DNA from: Glossina fuscipes
Taxonomy: Eukaryota; Arthropoda; Insecta; Diptera; Glossinidae
DNA: 64,000 nucleotides
Direction of reading: 5' to 3'
NCBI RefSeq assembly: GCF_014805625.2
Contig: NW_023998414.1
Coordinates: 3,317,939-3,381,938, forward strand
Positions 13,905 to 26,449 of the stretch are shown one piece after another. Position 1 is the first letter of the stretch. The number at the start of each line of letters is the position of its first letter. A model generated the notes under the pieces. That model ran no database searches, was not told where the DNA came from, and was given only the letters and a program-made list of their open reading frames with translations. Position numbers and translations under genes: made by a program.

Positions 13905-14515
13905 ATTTTTCGCTACCACAAATACTACACCGTTTTGCTAATAGACAGATGGACAGGCGAACTGGCGAACAGACGAACACGTGTACATGCATTCCAAATT
14001 TGTAACAAGGAAAGAATGTATGTACTTTATGGGATTTTTGAAGCTTGTTTCGAAGCTTTATTAAGTTCTGGGAACAATAATTAAATTTTGATATACTATA
14101 ATATTGGGTAGGCGTGGTCAATTTTTTTCCATTTTTTTGCACAAATGCTACAACATCTCGCATAGAATACGCGATCAAACTTTTGTTCATTTATTTGCTA
14201 TAAACAGAGATGTTCTCATTTTAAGTGATGCTGCGGGCATCACCTCCGACCGATTTGGCCCATTTTCAATACCGACCCGCGTGTGAGAACGTACAGTGTT
14301 TCTGTCAAATTTCATGTCGATAACTTGCGGCCCACAAGAAGTTTACAATTACACAGACGGAGACAGAGGGACTGACGGACATACTCAAATCAATTTCGAA
14401 TTTCATGTTGATGAAGAATATATATACTTTGTGAGATCTCCGATGGTTCCTTCTGGGCGTTACAAACGTTTTAACAAAATGAATATACCCCTCATCGTTC
14501 GATGATGGTAATAAT
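13905..14515 (+). repeat. Dispersed repeat X, copy 1
   Basis: This segment is homologous, in inverted orientation, to 28066-28640. Shared landmarks in order are: a GACAGATGGACAGG-like string; TTTTATGGGATTTTTGAAGC; TTTTGATA.ACTATAA.ATTGGGTAGG; TATTTGCTAT; GACCGAT.TGGCCCATTTT; TTTCTG.CAAATTTCA.GTCGATAA; a run of GACGGAGACAGAGG character; and the end TTTTAACAAAATGAATATACCCCTCA. It carries no transposase. It resembles dispersed repeats I remember from tephritid and drosophilid genomes, where a TCCTTCTGGGTGTTACAAAC-like string precedes AATATACCC. The class (MITE, LTR piece or satellite-like) is not resolved. Confidence 0.7.
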
Positions 14516-16630
14516 GATCTATATATCTGCATGCTTTTGTTATATCCTTTAGTATTTTATTTTAATATACTTAATAAAACAACACTTTGCATACACTCTA
14601 CGGATTTTACGAAAGAAGCCGAGAAAAACTTTTGAAAACGAAGAGACTCGATTTTGATTGACACGCTGCTACAAATGGTTGGCTTGTAATCGTGTGCGAA
14701 TTCTGTTCCGATTCAATCTCTCTCTCGTATGGTAGTTCTCGACAAGTTCAATTCCAATCACTGCGATAACTTACTGTTACTATACCTTAGCGGGACAATT
14801 TTGCAGGCCAAGTGAGATTACATTTCAATTTGTACTCGAATCTGTTTGTTTTCAACTTTCTAAACATGGGATATCCCTTATTTAATGGTTGCCATACGGC
14901 TGTTTCGAAGCATCAAAAATATCTATATGTTCATGTGGCAAGATGTCAAATTGTATCAAAATCCAGATCGATATGATTGCGATAAGGGGTATAGGACATG
15001 AAAGCGAACTACTGAAGGCCACTTTATTTCTCCGTTTCCGTGTAAATCGGTTTCAAAATTCAAAACTGACGAGAAGTTATTTGCGTGCAAACATTTCAAT
15101 CAATTGCAAAACTTTTCAAGGACAAAAAAAAAATAAAGATTTTTCTTTTTTTTTTTACAATTTCAATTTCTATCTATCATCGCTTGTAATTTTGTTACTT
15201 AAGTTTACTAGAATCGTTTACACTGTTGTATTATGCAACAATTATTGTTCGTCTAAGCGTTGTTTATCCAATAATCGCTCACAGCAACAAATGTTGATGA
15301 CTAGTAAAAGTATCATTAAGTATAGCTTTTTATACTTTTTAAGCATAGCAGCATCGCAGTGAAGAATTATTTGTAGCGTATCACGATAACACATAAAGCA
15401 AATGAACAACAGATACTTAGAGATATTTACAATCGTTACGTTGTATACGTAATAAGTATTGCAATTAATTCCATTTGTTTATTGAAGGATTACCTCTTTA
15501 TGTTTCATTTTTATACTCAATAACTTACTTCAACGCAATAGTTTCATCTGAAAGTAATTATAAAAAGCTATGTAAATAAAAACGTAGTAAAAAGTAAAAT
15601 CATTATAGACGACTACGGTCTACTTAAAAATACCCTAAGCCAATCAATCTACAATTACTCATGAAACGACTTTTCAAATTAAGGCAAAGGAGGTAATCGA
15701 AAAAATGCTTCGATTTGGAACATTTACAATAGCATACATTTCGAAAATAACGGCCCGTGGATGAGGCACCAGAAAACCAAATCGCGAGACAAGAATCATT
15801 TTCTAAATCGATCGATCCGTATAGTAAAAGATGGGTCTACCTATTTTCAATCTGTTAGAGTGCGGCATCCGCGCAAACTTTGTACTTTGCTAGTGGTTTA
15901 GCATATAATTAGGGATTCTTTTTAATAAATTAAGTGAACATAACCTCATCTCACCCATCACTATTGGACGTTGTGTGCGTTTGAAGCTGATACAATTTTC
16001 AATTTTTAGTGTTCAAAAGTCGATCGCATCCACATTAAAATATAAACTATTCAGAGGTCAGCTGCGAATCTCACATTTTGAAAATTGGTTCGGAATCACA
16101 AACCTTGTACGAGACTTCAGTAGTATGCCAGAAAAGTCAAGTTTCAAATATGATATATATTTATGGGTTCAGTGAAAGTGTGATTCGTATTTAATTACAT
16201 ATATATTAAAGCTTCATAACTATTACGGGCTTATGCGAAAGCGAATCGAAATGAATTATTTATTCAACTCTAAACTCTTTTATTGCAACGTCGTTGTTTT
16301 TTCATCGTCTTCTTCGTCACTTTCGAAGATTCATGCTGACCACCACTCTGCCTGTACGTACACGGAACATCCCCTGAGTGACGTGTCATGTAAAAAATTG
16401 CGGACTGCATTTGAGGGAGTCGCGATTATTTACGCATTTCGTTTTGTATCCAACTAAGGTTTCCAAAAATTGACCGACACGTAGTTTCATAATTCATTTA
16501 TAAGTTTATTTGCGAATTGCGTTCAATTTTCGAATCATTAAAGACATCAGGATTAAATTAGATACGATATAAGCAAAACGCGATCTGATGGAATTGAAAG
16601 AATCCGATATTGCAGATATTACGGTGGTTT
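14516..16630. other. Non-coding stretch, nothing recognised
   Basis: This includes the longest open frame of the window (14889-15362, 157 codons), whose translation has no domain, no codon bias and poly-Lys/poly-Phe stretches. No RNA gene or repeat pair was recognised. Confidence 0.5.
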
Positions 16631-16639
16631 TTGCAAAAA

Positions 16640-16985
16640 AACAGTGAAATTAATAAAAAGCTCGCAATTATATCGGCATTTAATAGGTCCTAGAGGTATA
16701 GTTTGGAATATTCAAATTTTCCTCATTAAGTAATGTTCGCGACTCAACTCAATAACTCAATGGAAGGAAGGAAGGAATGGAAGGAAGCTCAGCGATAAAC
16801 CCTCGTTTCTCAAATGATGGTAAAGCTAATAAAAGCAATTTTTTTTCATAAGGGGGCAAAGAGTCAAGCGATCTTCACCTCAAATTCCAAATTCTTAAGC
16901 GCTAAGAGCAGAAATTGCTTTTAAACGGATTCTACAGAATTTACATAACTTCTGCAGGGAAGAGATCACACAACAGTGGTACCCA
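16640..16985 (-). pseudogene. Non-LTR retrotransposon RT fossil, C-terminal part
   Basis: On the minus strand the translation shows LALKNLEFE (about 16890-16917), then PPYEKK (about 16847-16858). After a one-base slip in an A8 run come LLLLALPSFEKRGFIAEL and finally IESRTLLNEENLNIPNYTSR (about 16700-16758). The order LALRNL / PPYE..RL.LL.LPS / IDS..LL...NFNVP.. is the segment downstream of the polymerase core in Jockey- and R1-like non-LTR elements. The same order occurs in the 55585-56345 element. Stops and shifts make this copy dead. The polymerase core and 3' end are not recognisable, so boundaries are approximate. An expanded AAGG-like stretch (16765-16790) lies inside it. Confidence 0.62.
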
Positions 16986-16999
16986 CTTAACAAAACCTA

Positions 17000-17588
17000 C
17001 GTAGCTTTATTTAACGAGACCACAATGTGCAAATTAAAACGTGGACAATGATTGAATAAAAACTTTAAACCAAACAACGCACTTTCTAAGTTCAATCATG
17101 AATGAATTGCACGTTGAGAACGGAAGCTTTTTGCTTAATAATCTTATGTTAATGCAGAATATATATGTACGATGAAATCTGTGACAGATATTTCCGAATA
17201 ATGCAAGCGGACGACGGACAAATTTAATGTATCCAAATACTTCAGTGAACGTAATGGAAGCAAAAATGTAGGAAATGAAAACCAAATTCTAATGAAGTGA
17301 ACATTCTTTTTACATCTTTATAAAGATCTCAAACGTTTCTCTAGCATTTCTGCCCTGCGTTACAATACATTTTTCACTTTTGCTTTGTAGCGTTATTTTT
17401 CTTCAACTTAACACCTAACAATAATAATAACTGAACAACTGAACGATTTCCCTCGTCTATGAGAAATGTTTGTACAAAATGAAAAAAGAGAAAAAATAAA
17501 TAGAAAACAGAACAGAATAAGAAAATTTTTTGTAATTATTTTCCTTCTTATTCTTCTTCTTGTACGCTACCAATGCTTTCGTTACTTT

Positions 17589-17619
<31 letters not shown>

Positions 17620-18039
17620 GTTTTCACATTATAAATACAGCCATTAATCTTTTGCCACGAAAGTGTTTGTCAAACAAAAGATGTAATTTGCTGCAAAAAT
17701 TGTCGGCAATGCACAAAAACAATATATTCATAAAAATTGTGTAAAAGTAAAGAAGAAAGAAATGCACAATACAAGCATATTTAAATTCAAATCAATAATG
17801 CCGAGAAAATTCAATAAGAGCGTTGAACATTTCCTAATCCCTCCAAAAAAAATAATTTCCAATTGCACTAAATAGGCTTTCCATGCTACGGTCGCAATTA
17901 GTCGGATAGCGTGATTATTACGATCATGCATTTACGACACATGTCCTGAATAGTTCTTGTCTTTTATTCTCACATGTATCGAACGTGTAAAGCGGAAACC
18001 GATCATCGAGGTATGTACAAGCTTGTCATATTTTGAATA

Positions 18040-18076
<37 letters not shown>

Positions 18077-19770
18077 TTTAGCGTCAACAAGGCGAAAACG
18101 CCTTACACAGTCGCCAGACTCTTTGAGCTGCGCACATAATAGTTTGGTGATTAATCAATCAAAAGCACTTTTCAAAGCACAAAGAGTTTACCGCTCAAGC
18201 AGTTTCGCACAAAACCCGAAATAGATCGTTGTGCACAGTCTCAGTTCATACGTTGATTGCATTATCGTATCAAGCGTATCAAGTTTTCTTCATCTTAGGC
18301 ACTTCGTATAAGACACAGTATTACTATCTAGTTTTGTCAGCGTGCTACGTCATGAGTTTCCATATTGTAAAATTGTGATCCTCTCTTCACCAAGCCTTAT
18401 ATCATCTTCCTTCTATAGAAATCTCTCTGTAAAAAATAGCTTGTTGTCATAGTTTATTCATAATTCATTTTTCGTTATCAAACACTTATAAGATTCTTGG
18501 AGTTTTTTTTTTTTTTTTTTTCGTTTCAGTGTGGCTTTAAACAAATCGGTTTTTGGAGAATCCAATGAGATGTTTTATCTATGCAATATCTACAAATAGG
18601 TGAACATTGTTTGCTAATGGATAGCCATACGGTTTGCGCCATTAAGTTGACGAGCATCGCTGGAACGCTAGACACCTACTTGAGATTGACCAAAGATTAT
18701 TGGGCGGGCCTGAGCTGCTACTTTTTTATTTTGTCCTAATAAAATTGTAATATGTATACAAACATATATATTAGTGACTAAAATGTTTATAAAACTATTT
18801 GGCTTTTTTACCTCTCTTCAGATAGCATTATCTTATATCTAAGTATATGAATCCAATTAATTTGTGCATAGACAGCAGCTTCAATCGCGCATTTTCGGAT
18901 AACTTGCACTTTAACGTCTATGACTTACACATATCTATACAGCAAGTTATAAGACATTACGAAGGTTTGCTTGCTTTAGGGAAATAAATATTTTTTTATT
19001 TTTTTTTATTTTAATTTTATTAAAATTTTCAAAATAAATATTTGCGGATAATTTAAATTCATAATAAGCTTTCATATGCGAAATTCTAATTTTGTTACGA
19101 TAATCGCTTTAAGATCAGTAGGATGGATTACCGGAACAAAAGAATAAATCCAAATAATGATATTAATCTGCTTAAATTGTATCGTATTTCTTTTATCAAA
19201 CCTCGGAGCTCACTAGTCGCTGTCAATTGCTCTATTCATTGGTAATTAGTTGTCTTTTTTACTCATTTGCTAAAATAGTACTTACAGCCTTTTACACATG
19301 CTTTCCTGGTTTTTTTTCCTTTTTTTTTTTTTTCTTTTTCGGCATATGCGTGTGCTAAGCATTAATATTTCAAGTGACATTAATTCTGTATAATTGCATG
19401 GAAACGTAGATGGTTTGTATTAAATGTTTGCCGGCATGTGCGTGAAAGAAGAAATTTTTTTCAGTTACGTCATATATGTATATAAATATATCTGTTTGTA
19501 AGTGAATTCTCATACATTCATACAAATTAAGTGCTTAACATTGTAACATTTGTAATGAATTAATATATAATGCAGACAAGAGGACCAAAAAAAAAAATAA
19601 ATAAATAAAAAATAAAAAATAAATAAATAAATACATTTCTGTACGTACATGCATGCGAAAGCTTTAATAGTGTATGTAATTCGTGAAACTATCACTAAAA
19701 TTGCTGTAGCTACTCCTATTTCGCCTACTGCAATTGCTTAAATACTGGTTTTAATCATTACAACAAAAAC
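17000..19770. other. Non-coding stretch, nothing recognised
   Basis: The stretch has long homopolymers at 17591-17619 (29 T then G) and 18042-18072 (31 A), and an AAATAAATA-rich patch at 19588-19632. A small hairpin AAGGCG-AAAA-CGCCTT lies near 18090. No gene was recognised. Confidence 0.5.
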
Positions 19771-19776
19771 GGGTAA

Positions 19777-19965
19777 TATATATATATATATATATATATG
19801 TAATACTAATACTAATATTACTCCTACAATTATTACTAATGCCACAAGTAATGCTTCTATTACCACAACAATCGCTGCTATTACAACTGCTATTACTGTC
19901 GCCACTAATACTACAAATACTGCTACTGCTACTGCTACTACTGCTACTTCTACGAAGCACCCGAA
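19777..19965. repeat. TA microsatellite followed by degenerate ACT/TAC triplet repeat
   Basis: A (TA)n run ends near 19799 and is followed by about 160 bases of imperfect triplet repeat (ACTACTAAT, GCTACTGCTACT and similar). Because of the period, all three frames stay open and give poly-Leu on the plus strand and poly-Val and poly-Ser on the minus strand (open frames 19738-20063). These are repeat artefacts, not genes. Confidence 0.85.
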
Positions 19966-19969
19966 TATC

Positions 19970-21930
19970 ACTCAGGTGCTCATCCTCTACTACTGTTAAT
20001 AATACCGATTCGAACACAACTATCCGTACTACATTACAGATGCTAGATACTAGAACTGTTTAAATGTTTCCTACTGCTCTTACATAATTTCTGCTCATGC
20101 TATCAGTAATATCCTTACTGCTATTCATTCCTCTTTGCTTTTTATTTATTTAGACGTTGAGTCGTGACTTTTATTGCATATCATCTCAACTTCCTTTGTC
20201 GTTCCAACATTCAAAATCTTACATCATACATCAATCTTGTTGTCTTGGTCGGCTGTTGCTTTTCATCATGAACTTCAAAGAAATCACGATTTTCGATTGA
20301 TGCCTTCAAACAATTGTCTCAATCTGCCTTACGTCGATTAAAAAAGATTGCACTGCGTGTCATCAAAGGTACCTTCGATATTGTTGTTCACAAGACCTAG
20401 ACCACAGTTCCCTGCTATTGCTGCAGCGTCGAATATGACTACGGTCACTGTCATTCTAAAATTCGTCAATTTGACTTCAATACTTTTATATATAAGTGAA
20501 AAGTTAAATAAGTTAGATAAGTTTACAACATGGACGCACGCCAGAAATCTCGATTCCGTTACTCTTGCTAATGGTGCAACGGTATACTAGATGGTATAAT
20601 TTAAGGTTCGCGAAAACCGTTACACTAACTCATACGGTAACCATATCGATTCGAAAAATTTCTTCAAATTTCAGAAATTGTAAACCGTGCAATTATTCGT
20701 CCGCTGTGGCTTAGTTAATAAGATCATCGTTGGTCATCGTGTTGCTGAATTCGAAGCTGGAGTGCGCAGTCTTTTCTTTGATACCTGAAAAGAGTTTTTT
20801 TTTTTTAATTTTTTTTCAGACTTAGTTCAGAATTAGTTTTTGTAACCTAACGCCGAGCTTGCCTGCCTGCCTGCCTGCCTGTCTGTCCGTCAGTCCGTTT
20901 GCCGATGCCTTCATTCTTGATACCACTTTTTCATCCACTCTCTATATAACATCCGATTAGACATAACTTTCCTAATCGCAATGAGGTAAAGTGTTTTATG
21001 ATGAGCCACAAGCCATTATAATGGCTTGACTTCTTTAAATAAAAATTCAAAAGAATGATTCTATTTTTCATAAGCAAACGCGATAATATTAAAATTTAAG
21101 TAAATCCAATTAGGGGAACAATTAAATATTTATTCTCTTATTTGATTATTGACATTATTAGAAAACACGCATGCAATCCCTCATACAAGGTATCAAAAAT
21201 CTTATTTGTTATTTCCATAAAATTTCTAAAAATAATTTCATGTGTTTTCGGCATATATGGCGTGGTACATGATATCGAAAAGAAATGAAATTTTCCTGAC
21301 AGCTTTCGACGTCGATTTCAAATATGTCGGATGCTTTCACTTCCAAAAATCTAAAATTGTTTGCAGCAATGTTTGTATAGCACGGCACTTTCTCAGTAAC
21401 TATATACACATAATGCATAATGGTAGTTGATGGTACTCGCAATAGCTTAGTTAATTGGTTTTTTGATTATAACATAGGATTTAGTAATTTTTACAAGTGT
21501 TTGTTTTCTACTTATTTAAGGATTTTCCTTAATTTCACGTTAGTTGACGATAGCCTCGCAAAGATGCAAAATCTGTATGTTTTCTAGTAAGAACACAAAC
21601 CTGAAAAAAATTTTTAGACTTTCTTTGATTCTTACATTGATAGACTGTCTTCATTGCCCAGCGCGGTGACGTCATATATTCGATAACCATGATATTTGCC
21701 TTGGCAGCTCGTACAACCTTGTTTAAACTCTGTCATTCAATGTCCTTGTAAACGAACAATTCCCTACAGACAACTACAGAGCCTAGCTGAACTGTTATAT
21801 TGATAGGACCAAGCCCCGTTCAAATGAAGGCATTGTATAACAAAATGATGACCAATTGTTACAATGTCACAAATTAACTGTGAGCCATCATTATTTGTGG
21901 CAGCCGAAGAAATACTAAACAACATGGCAT
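19970..21930. other. Non-coding stretch with small TGCC repeat
   Basis: A (CCTG)n array at 20864-20881 passes into CTGTCTGTCCGTCAGTCCG. This is similar in character to the minus-strand GACGGACAGG part of repeat X, so 20860-21060 may be a further very decayed copy. At 20498-20533 the plus strand reads EKLNKLDKFTTWTH, faintly like the mariner block before WVPHEL, but nothing else around it supports a mariner. No gene is seen. Confidence 0.45.
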
Positions 21931-21935
21931 CTTAA

Positions 21936-22152
21936 TTTTTTTTTTTTGTTTTTAAGGATCCATATCTCAGGAGAGATACCTTGACGATGACGACCAGAGA
22001 GAAGAAGAGGAGAAGAAAGGAAAAGGCATAGAGAAATGGCTGCAGCATGGTGCGTCTGTGCGCTGCAATCAAAGTAAATTCTACCGCACCGGGGATTTGA
22101 ACCCATCAATGCTGTCTTGTCAGTCGGGGTTCTTACCTACTCCGACACTCTT
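21936..22152 (-). mobile_element. tRNA-derived SINE copy 2, CT-rich tail (type C)
   Basis: On the minus strand the head reads GTCGGAGTAGGTAAGAACCCCG (A-box region, 22123-22144). A B box GGTTCAAATCCCC follows (22092-22104), then GTGCGGTAGAATTTACTTTG, a word also found after the B box of the 41259 copy. The body then becomes a TTCCTTTCTTCTCCTCTTC-type pyrimidine tract and ends at an A-rich run (plus strand T run 21936-21947). The length is about 215 bp. It shares the head with the other copies but has a different tail, so it is probably a separate subfamily. Flanking duplications were not identified. Confidence 0.72.
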
Positions 22153-22720
22153 GCGGACTTAAACTTTATGGTGCGGGCAAATTTTTTGCAAACAACGGTG
22201 ACGATACATATATCACGTAGTAGACTTGTGAAAGTATCCCGTTACGCCCATCGCTGTAAGATTGTCTATTTTATATTTAACTACAGTGTGCGCGATAGCA
22301 GACAAGCGCAATATTGCGCTGCTCATTGACCTTTATCGCCTTACACATTCCCGGTTAGTTCGTGGGGATCACTTCGCCTAGGTGCTGTACAATAGCAGCC
22401 ACCATAAAACTCCACGTTGTGCTGTCTTCAAATTTGTAAATTAGCAAGCACATAAAGCAATGGACCCTTGATTCGAGAATGTCTCGGGAATGGCATATCA
22501 CTTGCCGTAGGTATTCCAATATTCAACACAATAGGCGCAATGCTCACTTCACACATGTGGACACATGTGTGCTCCCCTAGACTGCCGCGGTAGTATGAGT
22601 GTCAAGAATGGAGGACATCTCATGTTAGACGCACTCGGCTTCTCTGCGGCCACCTCATCGTAGAGATATCATCTGTCATATACTGTATGTATCAAAGTTG
22701 TGCGCTACGTTAAATAAGGC
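22153..22720. other. GC-richer anonymous segment
   Basis: Base composition is visibly richer in G and C than the surroundings, with strings such as CCTAGACTGCCGCGGTAG and the palindrome ACACATGTGGACACATGTGT near 22552. No frame is long or recognisable. It is most likely a decayed mobile element next to SINE copy 2, but I could not assign a class. Confidence 0.4.
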
Positions 22721-22729
22721 AATAGCAAC

Positions 22730-23757
22730 CCATACGAACGCTGCTTATTCTTCATATTTACGATATTTTGCAGACGCTTATGCAGCACGTTTACGTTTAT
22801 AATATTAGTAGAGTTCTTATCATGAATTATATCGCTTTAGCGTAATTCCGAAAGTATGTGGCAATAAATAAATACCTTAAGATGTTTATAAAAGAGATTA
22901 AATTTAAGCTGAATAAAATTTCTGCTTTGAAAATTGCTTTGTATTCTTTACAAGCAGAGTATATATGTTTCAAAATACATTTTCACAATAGCAGCAGCAA
23001 AACGTACGAAGTACGAAATTGATGGATCTCTTTCACGCAATCTTCTAAATGTAACGACTATTGCGATTAACATCAGTAATCGAATCGATAGTGAAGAAAA
23101 CTTCTATAAATTATTTCATCTTAAACTGTGCGCGTAGTCCTTCATTAAGTCAGTGCCATCTATTTATATCAGCATGATATACAATCAGTGCCAAATCATT
23201 GACCAAACATATTTAGCTTTTAATATGCGCACTGCTTCTTCTAGTGCCATTAAAAAGGTTAAAAGTCAGTTACTCTTTAAATTTTAATAGTTGTTAACCT
23301 TCTGCGGATTATGGATAAATAAATTAAAATTGACATCCACTAATGCCTTTCTATTGCAAGTTTTCGTATAACGTCCAAGGAAATTAACGTTGCTCGGCCT
23401 GATCTTTATTAAACGTTTACTAGATAATATCATCATTTTAAAGTAAATACTTACTTAGTTCGTAGCACGTTATAGTCGTTGGTCTGGCTCTGGCTACACA
23501 TTCATTGTAGACTGTGCTATGCTTTTTCGTTTTCTATTTATATTATTCATGTGCATAACATTGATGCTGTTAAACGTTACGCCGTTATGTCATAGCCTCG
23601 ACCATTTTCGTCGTGTTAGTTGTTGTAATTCTCAATTTTGTTGTTATTGCTCTTGCTGCTATTGTTGCTGGCCTTGTTTGTAATCTTGTTAAACTGCTTG
23701 TTAACTGCATAGTAGTTGTTGTGGTTGTGTATTTATATACATAAATATATATGTGTA

Positions 23758-23790
<33 letters not shown>

Positions 23791-24166
23791 GCATATAAAT
23801 AATGTCGGTTTGAAGGAAGTATGCAATCAGGAAATAATTTGTTATCACTGCTTTCGACTTTTTTTTTTTTTTTTTTTTTCTTCTGACGCTTCTTAAACGA
23901 TAGCATGGCCGTTCATATCGTTGCAGTGTGTGTGCAATCATCCCCGTTGCTGATAGCGAAGGTGGCGATTTATTTAAAAGGTGCAATTAATACTTAAAGC
24001 TACTTAAGGAAGCACACAAAATGCAAAAAAAAAAACAACAACAACAACACAAATAAATTTTAATGAATATTTATGCAATACCTCCCCTTTGTTTTAATCG
24101 TTCAAGAAATTATTACACTTTCGCCTTTCTGCCCTTATACCAAAGACTATAATTTTAGTTATTTTA

Positions 24167-24202
<36 letters not shown>

Positions 24203-24480
24203 CTCTTTGCAGTTACTAGAAATAGCATAAAGTGTTTTACAAACAGCTATAAAAATAGCAAAGTTTTCTCTTTCCGTACTTTAAATACCTTTTTAACGTT
24301 TTGTCACTTTTCGTGTGAGCATGTGCTTCGGCACATTTACATTCACTCATTTATATTTACGCTCATTTTTCACATCATGTTTTTAAATGCGAAAGTTTTA
24401 TTTTCATTTCCATTCCCTATTATGTTTTACATTAAAAACTTTAACTAAAAAATGACAGATATACTGAACTTATCTCACTG
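22730..24480. other. Non-coding stretch with microsatellites
   Basis: A TA/TATG microsatellite spans 23738-23791 and a 31-base A run spans 24170-24200. A TTG-rich stretch at 23612-23730 makes the poly-Thr frame on the minus strand (23585-23986). No gene was recognised. Confidence 0.5.
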
Positions 24481-25010
24481 TTTGTATTAAATAAATACAT
24501 AACAATATATATATATATATATAAATATATAATAAAAATCAAAATAATAAACAATTATTTATTGATAATTAATAATCAATAATAAGTCATAAATAAAAAA
24601 AGGAATAATAAAATGGATCCAAGAATCTCGACTAATAACTCAATGGGCGTGTGCCTTAGACATTCTAGTGCTTTAAGACTTTAATCTTTGAATTTATTCC
24701 TCTGGCTAAACTATTAATAATAATATATATGAAAAAGAATAAATCATACCTATATATATATACATATATATACATATATATATATACATATATATATATC
24801 ACAAGTCAAAGATAAGAAATAAGAAAAAGAAAATCATAAATCGTGAATTAATTAATAAAAGCTCACATTTTATAAGTCTTAAATAATAAATAAAAATATT
24901 ATACGAATAACAAATAATAACATAAAAGCCTAAATAAAGAAATATAAAAAAAAATAAAAAAAACTAAAAATAATAATAATAATAATATTAATAAAATTCC
25001 ATCAAACTTT
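24481..25010. repeat. Very AT-rich block with TA and ATA arrays
   Basis: About 530 bases with almost no G or C apart from the SINE fragment inside it. (TA)n runs lie at 24507-24523 and 24750-24800, and ATA/TAA repeats at 24536-24590 and 24964-24990. The TA array is interrupted at intervals by C in a TATATATACATATATATACATA pattern. Confidence 0.75.
24619..24730 (+). mobile_element. tRNA-derived SINE copy 3, 5'-truncated, tail type A
   Basis: The segment starts inside the head at AAGAATCTCGACTAATAACTCAA, matching the stretch after the A box of the 41259 copy. It has lost or altered the B box. It continues with CATTCTAGTGCTTTAAGACTT and GAATTTATTCCTCTGGCTAAA, the type A tail shared with copies at 41259-41429 and (inverted) 51025-51180. 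It ends in an (ATA)n-like tail at about 24713-24730. 5' truncation is common for elements copied by LINE machinery. Confidence 0.75.
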
Positions 25011-25799
25011 CTCTTCCAACTCTACGCTTTCTACATTCTGCATTAGATTGCCCACGCGCCTCCTAAACGACAACGTTCGCAGACGCAAGCAGTCAACACA
25101 CATATGCAAAATATTTCACTCCTAAGCAAAAGCCTCCGCGTACTAAAACTGTGAAGATAATCAATTATCTGTTCAATGTTCGTTCGATTATCAATTTGAA
25201 TTGAAGTTCTTCGGGTTTTATGGAACACTTTTACTATTGCTGCAATAACAATTTCAATAGAATCCGTGTGTTTGTTTAGTCATTTCAATTTTTTAACGTT
25301 CATAGTACTTTCGGTCCGTCACATATCTTTTGTGGATTCGCCTAGATTCAGGATTACATTAGTCGCACACTCACAATATAAACGGGATCAAAATATTGTG
25401 AACTTCATTAGAAATCTCATTTCAGTTTAACATATGCGATATATATATATACGAAAGTTATTATTGACTTTGGACTTCGTCTCTTCCATCACTATTGATT
25501 GATAACTTATTTGAGGGATAGATTGATACCTTAAACACATACATTTCACATAGGCGTTCAAATTGTTTTAACAAAATTTCGCAAAAATTTCGCATTGAAA
25601 TTTCTTAAGAAAATCAAGACAAGTATCCAATAATATAAAATAATCAAAGCACGAATCCGATTGAAAGGTCCGATCGCACCTTTAAATAAACAAATGTAGA
25701 AAATTCGATTCGATCCTATAAAGTTTCGTACTTTGGGTAGAAAAGCCTACAGATTATGTAAACCACCGAAGACAGTTAAGCTCTTCAAAGACAGCTATA

Positions 25800-25945
25800 G
25801 AAAAATATAAATATGTAAATAAATTTACAAAATATGGATTTTAAGAGATGCCGAATAACTTAGATCATACATACGCACTTGAGTTTTATACCCGCGACCA
25901 TTAAAGTTATTAGTCGCGAACTTTTGCCTACTCGGCTACTCATAC
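25800..25945 (-). mobile_element. tRNA-derived SINE copy 4, tail type B
   Basis: On the minus strand the head reads GAGTAGCCGAGTAGGCAAAAG (A-box region, 25922-25942), then CGCGACTAATAACT, then GGTCGCGGGTATAAAACTC where the B box has diverged (about 25880-25898). The tail GATCTAAGTTATTCGGCA (about 25848-25866) matches that of copy 1 at 8.5 kb. The A box is well preserved, while the B box has lost the usual GGTTCRA core, so it is unlikely to be transcribed now. Confidence 0.72.
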
Positions 25946-26405
25946 GTATGACGTATATGTATGTATATTTATATCAAGAAATATAGAAAAAGAAAAATAT
26001 ATCAAAATTGTATGCCAGACGAAGAACAACTAGAAAGCCCATAGATAGTGTGCAGGAAAACAAAATTCTCAACGTCTTTAAAGAGGCGCAGAAAAGACGA
26101 ATGCAAATTGAATAAAATGAAAAATGAAAAATGAAATCTGAAAACGAATAGACAGCAGCATCACGCATCGGGTCTTCAATTGTAAAACATGACATGAAAC
26201 AGATCTTGATTTTTAGTAAAGCATTTGGATGAAGAGTCTTTTTATTGTTCGATGTTAACCGTATAAAAGCAACATTCAGCCTTTGTCTTTCTGTCTCTTT
26301 CATCCTTTTTGCCTAACTCCTGTTTAACTTTTAATGAGCAACCAAAACAATGTTTTAAAGTTTTAACATGACTTTCTTTGCTCCTGCTCTTTCTCCCTTT
26401 CTCAC

Positions 26406-26449
26406 TATCTATCTATCTATCTATCTATCTATCTCTCTCTCTCTCTCTC
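26406..26449. repeat. Compound (TATC)n-(TC)n microsatellite
   Basis: About seven TATC units are followed by about eight TC units, uninterrupted. It is a likely length-polymorphic marker. Confidence 0.9.

Noticed and set aside
14889..15362. Longest open frame (157 codons)
   Set aside because: No domain, no codon bias, no splice or promoter context, and it contains poly-Lys/poly-Phe from A and T runs. This length is expected by chance in 64 kb of AT-rich DNA with six frames.
19738..20063. Hydrophobic Val/Ala-rich, Ser-rich and Leu-rich frames
   Set aside because: Three frames of the same degenerate triplet repeat; all remain open only because of the repeat period.
20480..20600. Possible fifth mariner fossil (EKLNKLDKFTTWTH)
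   Set aside because: A single weak block with no neighbouring mariner blocks on either side; chance similarity is likely.
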